This document shows positions 56,461 to 64,000 of a DNA stretch of 64,000 nt, in pieces. Origin of the DNA: Iris pallida (taxonomy: Eukaryota; Streptophyta; Magnoliopsida; Asparagales; Iridaceae); the NCBI GenBank assembly GCA_029216955.1, contig JANAVB010006998.1, positions 3,621,451 to 3,685,450 on the forward strand, written 5' to 3'. How positions within the stretch are numbered: position 1 is the first letter of the stretch; every line of letters starts with the position of its first letter. Position numbers and translations under genes: made by a program. A model generated the notes under the pieces. That model did no database searches and was not told the origin of the DNA. It worked only from the letters and a program-made list of their open reading frames with translations.

Positions 56461-57805
56461 TCATACTGCCTGTGCATCCTCAACTGTCATGGCGAAAGCT
56501 CGCCCCTGCTAGCCTCCTCCTCTGGCCTGCTGCTGATGCTGGACAAACCTCTGCTGCTGAGTCTGTAATGGTGCTCCCCTCTGCTGCCCTGTCGGAGCCC
56601 TAGATCCTGCTGCTGCCCGAGTCAATGGTGTCTGGTTCTTGGGACACTCCCTATACTGATGCTCTACTGAACCATAAAGTAAACACCTGCCTAGTCTCTT
56701 CCGGCAATCGTTCTACCAATGGTCTGGCTTCTTACAGAAGTTGTATATAGCATCTTGTTGCTGTCTAGGTGCCTGATGGTAAAGTGTATGTCCCTGGCCA
56801 TGAAACTGCTACTGAACAAGCCTCTTCTGCTGCTGAATTTGTATGTGAGGCCTCTTGGCCAGGCCTCCGCTGCTGCTGGCTCCATGGGCATCTCGTCCCC
56901 TCTTGAGCTTCAGCTCAAGATCATCTTCTGCCGCTAAGGCACCAACCAAAATCTCCTCAAAAGTGGCACCCCTGTCACTCTGGGTCAAGGACTTGACCTC
57001 CTTAACTAACCCTTTCCGGAACCTCCGGGCCTTCGCTGTCTCACTGAGTCCCTCAACAAATCTGTCTAGATGACAAAACTCTCCAGCGTACTCCTCGACA
57101 GTCTGACTGCCCTGAACTAAGCTCTTAAACTACGTCTCCAGGGCGCTAAGAGTTGTGTCAGAGAAAAACTTCTCCTTGAACAGCTTCTTGAAGGCTGCCC
57201 AAGTCTGTCCTTCTGTACCGACCCTCGGGTTCGTCTGGTACCATGTGTGAGCCAGGTCCTGCATCTGGCTACCTATCGCCTCAATCTGCAGTCGAGGTGG
57301 TATTCCGCCAGCCTGAAGATCTCATCGATATGCTCTATCCAGTCGTCTGTATACAGGATCCCCTCTATGCCACAGAAGTCCCACGGACGCAACTTTTGGA
57401 ACTTCTAGATGCCCGGTATCCTCTACTGATACTGCTAGATCTGGCCTCCCTGCGGTTGTGTCGTAACTCGCTCCACTATCATCAAAGCCAATTGATGGGC
57501 ATTATCAATGCCCTGACGAGAATCGGCCGACTGGCACTGCTGTACCTCTACATCTGCTGAAAGAAGAAGAACAATTGTGCTGCATCTACTAATCCTGACG
57601 GCGACTGCTGCTGAAGAATGTCTTGAAAAACAGGTGAGGGCCTCCTGATAGGTGGAGGTGCACCTCCAAAGGCAGTAGAAATTCTAATCTAAGCTGGCAT
57701 GACAGGTGCTACGGGCTCGGGGCCTGGCTGAACAGGACGAGAGATGGCAGACCTCTCGGTGGTGTCCCCCGGTCCGGAACGATGTGATCTGGTCTCCACA
57801 ATCAT
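56461..57805 (-). pseudogene. gag: gag of element C (Tekay/Del type, two zinc knuckles)
   Basis: The start codon is at 57805 (MIVETRSHRSGPGDTTERSA), with a stop 38 codons later (after APVMPA). The capsid domain is spread over shifted frames: GSQMQDLAHTWYQ, AAFKKLFKEKFFSDTTLSAL, FKSLVQGSQTVEEYAGEF, then FVEGLSETAKARRFRKGL. A Gln-rich spacer leads to two knuckles near 56640-56750. The first (NFCKKPDHW-stop-NDC) has a stop replacing a residue between His and Cys. The second (CLLYGSVEHQYREC) has lost its second Cys to Tyr. Gag packages element RNA in the cytoplasm. This copy is inactive, but it is clearly of the same family type as the gag of element X. Confidence 0.85.
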
Positions 57806-58026
57806 TCTGGAGGCAGATCAAACAAGAAAGCAATTACTGAGAATGAATCGATTACGTCAAAGAAGGACAGTTTATTTCAAAGGAAGATAATAAAGCTGCA
57901 AGAATTTAGATGACGGAATCAGATAAGAGTTTTCCTAGGTGTGATTGAGTACCTTCAAAACTATATCCTATATCCTACTGCAGGCTGTAGTAATACTCTA
58001 GTTCGAATACCACTACATAAACTGGA
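57806..58026. other. Leader between PBS and gag of element C
   Basis: This AT-rich sequence has no ORF. I see nothing beyond a normal untranslated leader. Confidence 0.6.
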
Positions 58027-58043
58027 CCTGCATAGGCCACCAC
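58027..58043 (-). promoter_or_regulatory. Probable primer binding site of element C, unusual sequence
   Basis: The minus strand reads GTGGTGGCCTATGCAGG soon after the LTR end. Apart from one base it equals the site in element X (12977-12995), although the two elements have different LTRs. It does not match the usual initiator-Met site. Confidence 0.5.
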
Positions 58044-58049
58044 TAAAAA

Positions 58050-59690
58050 TGTATCACGACCCACACCCAGTGTAGGGGCACGAGAAGTGGGTACGTCCAG
58101 CCTACGTCGCAGTGTCGACGGTAGAACGCTGTCCTATGTCACATGCATCGAACAATATAAGGTACCTGTACAGCGTATACTGTCCAATCAGAGGACAATA
58201 CAAAAATGTACAGCTCAATCACTACTAAGGTAGAAGTACGATAAGATAGATAAGATATGATATGAAGATCACCAAATGAAATATAAACAGGAGAAGAAGT
58301 CTAAGTGTCTAAGATAACATCTCCATAAAACGTCCAGAATAATAATAAGATCCCTAATATATACATCAATGTATCCAAAAGAAATAAGACATCAAAATAA
58401 GATAGAAGTCTAAGCTAACTAGTCCAAACTATAGGGGTAACATCATCTACTGCTGATGGATCCTGCTGAAGGTCCAAGTCGCAGGTGTCATCTATGGCAG
58501 CTCCATAATAGGTAGGGCAAAGGTCCTCGTCATCCTCTGTAATATTTTTAACAGGTCCAGTCAGGACAGAAACGAGCACAAAATCTTAACAATTTATATC
58601 AAGACAGAAATATAAAGCATGTAATAAAGTAAAATACATGAAACGCTGAAAGAAAGTACATATTGTAAAAGAGAGAGAACTGTAATGGAAATAGCTACTA
58701 TAAGTAGAAAACTATCAGTAACTAGTGATATAGAGTATAAGATAGACATGTAAACGACTTAAATTTATACATGATTACACTACTGAGTTTGTACATGACT
58801 ACACTACGTTATAATTGTTCACATGACTGCTTCTACTCCCCCGTACCCTAATCAATACACAAGGATCTAGACAGGTTATGTTATTATACAATATTTCACA
58901 TGGAGGCCCATAAACGAGTATACATGAAGTTATACATGAGGGCTCTGTGAACATGACAGTACATGAATCACAAGAGTATACATGAATAGTGAAAGCATAG
59001 GAGTACATGATGAAAGTAAAATGCACATAACATGATATACCCGATGATCTCGGGGGGGATAACATCTCATGAAAAGATCCATATAGTACCGATCCGTGTT
59101 ACCAACGTGACAGCATCAAGTAAAGTAATCTAGAGCAAGAATATAAGTCCTAGCAAGTATGAAATGATCAGAAAATGTACTCGTCTGATATCCTGAGTAT
59201 ATGATGAGTATAGATGTCCAAGAGTAGAGTCCTATTTAGAGAAACACAGGTCACAACATGTCTATAAAGGTAAAACTAAAGATTAAATATATTCTACGTG
59301 ATTTCTAGGTCATCTGGGCCAAAGTCAACTCTTGGTCCACTCTGGTCAACTTATAAAGTCAAACTAGGTCAACCAAGCTATTCTAGGTCTAAACCTAGTC
59401 TAACAAGTCATTCTAGACTAAAGTCAACTCTTGGTCAACTCTAGTCAACTATACGAGTCATACTAGGTCAATTAAGCCATTCTAGGTCTAAACCTAATCC
59501 AATAAGTCTAACTAGGCCTAACCAAGCTAGTCTAGCAATCAAGCACAACCACAAGCATAATATAATATGTAACATGTCAAGTATATTATATACTAATACA
59601 TTTATCGCACACAAGGCTATTGCCTATATCACAATTATCAATATATATATATATATATATAAAATATAATATAATATATAATTTTTAGAC
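58050..59690 (-). repeat. 5' LTR of element C, 3' part
   Basis: It matches 43834-45430 throughout. It ends GGGTGTGGGTCGTGATACA at 58050 on the minus strand. The upstream part is replaced by LINE C, which starts beside the same (AT)n tract. The rest of the LTR is expected beyond the window. Confidence 0.88.
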
Positions 59691-59715
59691 GAATGTCTCC
59701 ACTACTCTTCCGCTC

Positions 59716-62384
59716 TTGCGCCCTCAGGGCGCTGTGCCCCAGCTAGCGTCGCCACCTCCGCCCACCGTTGGGGTCAGCGCCAGCGCTCTGCTGTCCCCCA
59801 GCCCCCCTTCCCCTTCCCCCATGGCATCGATCCCGCCCGACCTCCTAGCTTTTCTAGGGCTCCCCTTCGATCCAACGCTTCACACCCCTTCCCCCGTACC
59901 TTTCTCTTCGCCGCCCATCCTAGCCCCCCCACCCCCCTCCCTCCGCCTTCATCCCCACCCGCCGCCCCATATCCTCCCCTCCCCCAACTTCCAGTCCCGA
60001 ACACCCTCCTCTTCTCCTTCTAGCACCCCTCTGGTCACCGATCCTCCCTCCCCGCCGAGTCTCGCTGCTGGTCCGGGGCTGCCATCCCGGAGCTGCCCCC
60101 TGTGCGGTGTCCCCTACCTCCCTCCTCGGGTTCCCCATCGCTCTCCCGCCCACCTTTCTCCATTTTTCCTCCTACAAATTCCTCCTGGTGATCGTCAGAT
60201 GGGAGCCACGTGCTCCCTTCGGGAACAGCTCCCTTGTTGGGGGACGTGTGCCTTTCTGGTGCGATTAACTGTTGTGGACCCCCGAGCCACGTGCCCCTGG
60301 CACCTGATTGCTGAGCACTTTTTCGTACGGGTGCTACATCGCCTTTGTGTGCATCTTTTGGCACAGCAGGTGTGGACTCCAGTGGCGCACCCTACGGCGA
60401 TTTTGGGTGTGGCACTTCTTTTGGAGACCCTGCGGGTGTGATTTTGGCGTAGCCTTGTGGCGCGGGTCCCTATGGCGCATCCTATTGGGGCGCTGCATCT
60501 CCGGTTCCTTTGGGTGCCTCGTTTGGTACTGTTGGAGTGGGCCCCTGTAGTGCCCCTGGCAGGTCTGCCTGTGGCACGCACTTTTGCAACCCGGCGGGTA
60601 GGTTTGTGGCGCAACCTTAGGCGGCACCTACCGGCAGTTTTGGTACGTCCTTTGATGTGTCCTCCTCTGGAGCTGCTGGCACGGGTCCCTGTGGCGCTCT
60701 CTGCGGGTCTGCTGGTGGCGCAACCTGTGGTGTCGATGCTCTCGTTGTTGAGTCCTTGGGCGCTCCTTTTGGCTCAGGTTTCCTTGGCGCTCCCGCCCGA
60801 CGTGGCGAGTCCACTGCGCCACTTGGCCCTATTTTTCTGTCGGCCCCGATTTCTTTGGTGCGCTCACTGGAGCCCCCCTCCAGTGCTGGGTGCTGCGCTC
60901 CAGCCCGAGTCGGCGCCAGCCGATCTTGCCCGGCACCCAGGGTCTGGTCCTCGTGGGCCTGTCTCCCACCTCGCCTTCTCGGGTGCTCGGCCTCCCTTTC
61001 CTTGCCCCGGCGCTTCCTCTCGCTTGCCCCCGGTTGTTAATCCTTCGGGCTCCTTCTCGGGCCCTGCTCTTGTGGGCTCCTGTGTGTCCTTCCGGGCCGT
61101 CGCTTCCTCTGGCTCGGCGCCCTGGTCCGGCGCTTCCGGCTCTTGCACTCTTTCCCCTGGAGAGAGTCCCCCTCTCTCTTTCGGTTGGGTTTTCCCAGAC
61201 GATCTGATCGCTTTCTTCCCCTTCTCGGAGCCGGCCCCCTTGCAGGCGGCGTGTTTGCTTCTAGCTCTGCGATCTTCCCTTTTTCCCAAGACAGTCCCGC
61301 CGCCCTCTGTGGCCTCAATTCCTTCCTTTGCCGAGAAGCTCCGTCGGGGCTTATCAGCCAGAAAGGGGTTTTTGATCCCCGACGTTCCTCTCCCTGACGT
61401 TGCATATAATCCTGAATCAGCAGTGCCTAAGGTCCCCTTCTCTGATTAGGAAATGTCCGTGCTGCTCACCTCCTTTCCCCACACATTTGTCCTCAAATTC
61501 TCCTTCGGCTGCCCTAAGTTCAGCAGGGTGCAGGAGGTTATTGCTAGTTGCAGGCTTTTCGTAGGATACAGGGTGGCCCCCCTAGACCCCAGGCGTCTCC
61601 TGCTTCACCTCTCATCCGAGCTAGACCAACGGACCGTGTGGTCCAAGGGAACCAGTAGGGTGGACACCCACCAGATGAAGATCATCAGGTGGTCTCCGGA
61701 CTTCAACACCAGAGTGGACTCTGCAATGGTGGCAGCTTGGGTGACCCTACCCAACCTTTCCCTAATTTGCTTCGTCTCCGCAGCTCTCAAATGCATTGCC
61801 AACTCTTTCGGGACGTACGTGGCCATCGTCGCCGAGACAAGCAACCAATCTAAGGCTCACTACGCCAGGATATCTGTTGAGCTAGATCTCACCAACGAAC
61901 CTCCCAATCACATCCAAATTAAGCTCGGCACCCAGATGCACACCCAGCAATTAGTCTTCGACAACCACATCATTTTTTGTAATCACTGCCACCTTAGAGG
62001 GTACCTCTCAAAATATTGCTTCTGTCTCCACCCAGAGCTCAAGAGGAAGCCTGCCCGAAAAGACACTCCGGCAGCCGAGAGCAGGAAGCTTAAAATTCAG
62101 ATGCTATCCCCCTACTTCCTCTACCAAATTCCCACATAAGATTCGAATCCAACGGTGGCGAGCTAGGCACGTCAACAGACAAAGCGGTGGTCCTTTACAA
62201 TCCACCGACGGCTACCCTAGCCAATCGGTTCAACGCTTTACTGACAATAGATGAAGATACCACTCATGAGATTGTCCTCCAACAAGGATCATCCGCGGCC
62301 CCCGAGCCGGAGTCAGAGAAGGTGATCGACGAAGAACCATACCCGAAGGCCACTAGGGAGAATCCTACAGATCCGAATTCCTGA
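59716..62384 (+). pseudogene. LINE C ORF1 (Pro-rich head, DUF4283, altered zinc knuckle)
   Basis: One reading frame runs from 59716 to 62139, broken by in-frame stops at 60439-60441 (TGA) and 61447-61449 (TAG). The head is rich in Pro and Ser (MASIPPDLLAFLGLPFDP). A GC-rich stretch at 60340-61040 is open in more than one frame. In another frame it reads as Gly/Ala-rich, FGTSFG-like repeats, so a frame change there is possible. SFAEKLRRGLSARKGFLIP leads into DUF4283 (FVLKFSFGCPKFSRVQEVI, LLLHLSSELDQRTVW, MKIIRWSPDFN). The TAG at 61447 sits at the start of this domain, where relatives have Glu or Lys. The knuckle reads CNHCHLRGYLSKYC: the ligand His is Tyr, one C-to-T change. A tail continues at 62187-62384. 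Confidence 0.85.
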
Positions 62385-62782
62385 TCAACACAACTCTTAC
62401 CTGTCCACCCCTCCAGTATGGAAATCTATGGTGTAGAAGCCCCGGCAATCTTAGGACCCGAGTAGGTCCTTAGGGGACAACTGGTTATCGCCGATGAATA
62501 TCTTCTATCCGCAGAAGATCCAACCGGCTACACCAAAGACACCCTTCTCATCCCCCCCTAGGGGACCACCCAGGACACGGCTTGAGAATTACTTAATCAT
62601 GCCACTGAACTCCCCCTCACCCCTCCAAAGCATCCCACACTCGACATCCCCAGCTTGATGTTAGTCGAGACAACTTCCACCATCAAAACGACAGAACATA
62701 AAAGAGCCTCCGAGTCATCAGTCATGCGCACCAGGTCCGTAGCCAAGCGGACCACACATCTCCCCCCAAACATTATTAATGC

Positions 62783-64000
62783 TGGAATGTTCATGGTCTG
62801 GTGAACAAACCCACCATGAGGCATCTTGTCAGTCTTAACAAAATTCATAAAATTGACATCCTAATCATCCTTGAACCTAAAATCCCTCCCAAGAAACTCA
62901 AAACCATCCAGCTACAGTTAGGCTTCACTATAGCCATCGTAGGCAGACATGACATCTGGATTCTCTGTTCTAAGAACGTCAATATCGGAGTCATCCAGGA
63001 TTCGAGGCAGGCTCTCTCTTGCTGGATGGAACACCCTTTGATCCCTAAGCGTGCCCTCCTGTCTGCAGTCCACGGCAGTTGTGACATCGCCAAATGTAAA
63101 CTTCTCTGGAACGATCTCATCGACATCCACCACAACTACATTAACCTCCCTTGGCTTTGTATCGGGGACTTTAATGCTATCACCTGCAGGGAAGAGAAGA
63201 CTAGCAGCCGTCCTCCCCCCTCACGGCCAAGCAAGATTTCGACAACTTCATTTTTAACGCCCACCTATCCCCGCTCCAGTTCAACAGCAATGCTTTCACC
63301 TGGGGTAACATGCAAGAAGGCGACCATAGGCAATACTCTCGTCTTGATAGGGCACTTACTAATGCCCTATAGAAGGGATCGGGGATCACCTCGAATCTTT
63401 CTCACCTCAATTCCATCGAATAAGACCACACCCCTCTTCTCATCGAAGTCAAAAGCAAATCCATCCAGATTATAAAAAAAATTTGCTTCCTTGACTTCTG
63501 GAGCGAACACCCCCACTTCAAGTGCACTGTTGAGGAAGCTTGGGCCCAAGCAGACTCCCCCGATCTGCTCATAAGAGTGGCCAACAAGCTCAAGGCCACG
63601 AGGCATTCCCTCACGATATGGAGTAAACAGGCATATCAGGACATTTTTCAGGTCGTTCGTGTCGTCGAGGATGATGTCACCCGTGCCGAAACACTGTTCG
63701 CGATTGAGCGTTCGCCTGCAGCCAGGACATCCCTTAACCTCACCAAAGTTATTCTAAAATTTTGGCTGAAGGTTAAGACCGATTTTTGGAAACAAAAAGC
63801 CAGGCTTAGATGGGACAGTGAGGGGGACAAAAACTCGAACTATTTTTATGCATATGTCAAAGGTCACAGACAGAAATTAACCCTGCAACAAATAGCCAAC
63901 GAATCAGGGAACATCATCAACGACCAACGGGGTATCCAAGTGCTGCCGCCAAGTTCTACACCCAGTTGTTTACCAAAGAAACGATCCACAGAGATAATTC
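62783..64000 (+). pseudogene. LINE C ORF2 (endonuclease and region before RT), partial
   Basis: The frame opens at TGG 62783 with an intact WNVHGLVNKPTMRHL start. The start codon just before it appears lost by a one-base change. The endonuclease frame (62801-63475) shows ILEPKIPPKKLK, LSAVHGS and the catalytic IGDFNAI. A frameshift near 63220 moves the rest to another frame (DNFIFNAHLSPLQF, SRLDRAL, then DHTPLLIEV after stops). The region before RT follows (CFLDFWSEHPHF, FWKQKARLRWDSEGDKNSNY) up to the window end. The RT itself is not in the window. LINE ORF2 nicks target DNA and copies the LINE RNA. Confidence 0.88.

Larger units (their letters stand above)
43834..59690 (-). mobile_element. 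Element C, Tekay/Del-like Ty3/gypsy retrotransposon lacking pol, interrupted by LINEs
   Basis: Read on the minus strand: 5' LTR (59690-58050, upstream part lost to LINE C), PBS (58043-58027), gag (57805-56461), 0.5 kb of non-coding sequence, polypurine tract (55971-55956) and 3' LTR (55955-53441, then 45430-43834 after two LINEs). Protease, RT, RNase H and integrase are absent, so it is a deletion derivative or a non-autonomous member. The two LTRs match over 1.6 kb, including the tandem duplication. Its insertion site is the CACTA transposase. Confidence 0.85.
59691..64000 (+). mobile_element. LINE C (plant L1 type), runs off the window
   Basis: It starts just after the (AT)n of LTR C, with a GC-rich 5' region, ORF1 (59716-62384) and the start of ORF2 (62783-64000). 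The 3' half is outside the window. The GC-rich 5' 1.7 kb differs sharply from the AT-rich surroundings. Confidence 0.88.

Noticed and set aside
59774..61405. Several long minus-strand frames rich in Arg, Gly and Pro
   Set aside because: They are antisense shadows of the GC-rich LINE C ORF1.

Overview
The window is repeat-dense nuclear DNA from a flowering plant. Its contents are Ty3/gypsy and Ty1/copia LTR retrotransposons, L1-type LINEs with DUF4283-like ORF1 proteins, a CACTA transposon and an old endogenous pararetrovirus (Caulimoviridae). I see no single-copy host gene, rRNA, tRNA or CRISPR array. The species cannot be named from the sequence. Nearly every reading frame belongs to a mobile element and is broken by stops or frameshifts.

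Layout. (1) 1-8987 is a near-identical copy of 22915-31889 and ends at a 13-base N gap (8988-9000). Each copy holds pararetrovirus coat-protein remnants split by a 3.2-kb gag-protease LTR element, followed by the 3' part of a minus-strand Tat-lineage Ty3/gypsy element. (2) 9001-16854 is a decayed minus-strand Ty3/gypsy element (X, Tekay/Del-like). It is arranged as partial LTR, internal region, 3.08-kb LTR, then a second integrase fragment. (3) 16855-20122 is a plus-strand LTR (D) rich in TTGAC motifs. (4) 20123-20967 is a Tat LTR fragment. (5) 21000-27225 is the longest stretch of pararetrovirus, with movement-protein then coat-protein regions, again interrupted by the gag-protease element. 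(6) 27226-37519 is the best-preserved Tat element: LTR, PBS, 5' ORF, gag, protease, RT-RNase H, second RNase H, integrase and an antisense ORF. Its 3' LTR is missing.

(7) 37520-38974 is a copia 3' fragment. (8) 38975-40110 has hAT-like ends around a 670-bp (TA)n array. (9) 40111-43833 is the 5' part of a CACTA transposon with nested fold-back elements and a TNP2-type transposase pseudogene. (10) 43834-59690 is one Ty3/gypsy element (C) on the minus strand. It has kept gag but lost pol. Its 3' LTR is split by two LINEs lying tail to tail (45431-53440). Its 5' LTR is interrupted at the same internal (AT)n tract by a third LINE, which runs off the window end (59690-64000).

The elements do not work together as a pathway; they are layers of insertion. 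The relative order can be read in places: virus before gag-protease element, CACTA before element C, and element C before the LINEs. Many nonsense and missense changes (TGG to TAG, CGA to TGA, Cys to Tyr, His to Tyr) fit C-to-T decay of methylated repeats. The most unusual points are the virus/retrotransposon nest, the duplication ending at a gap, repeated use of one LTR microsatellite by LINEs, and the short-repeat arrays in the Tat 3' region and the (TA)n block.
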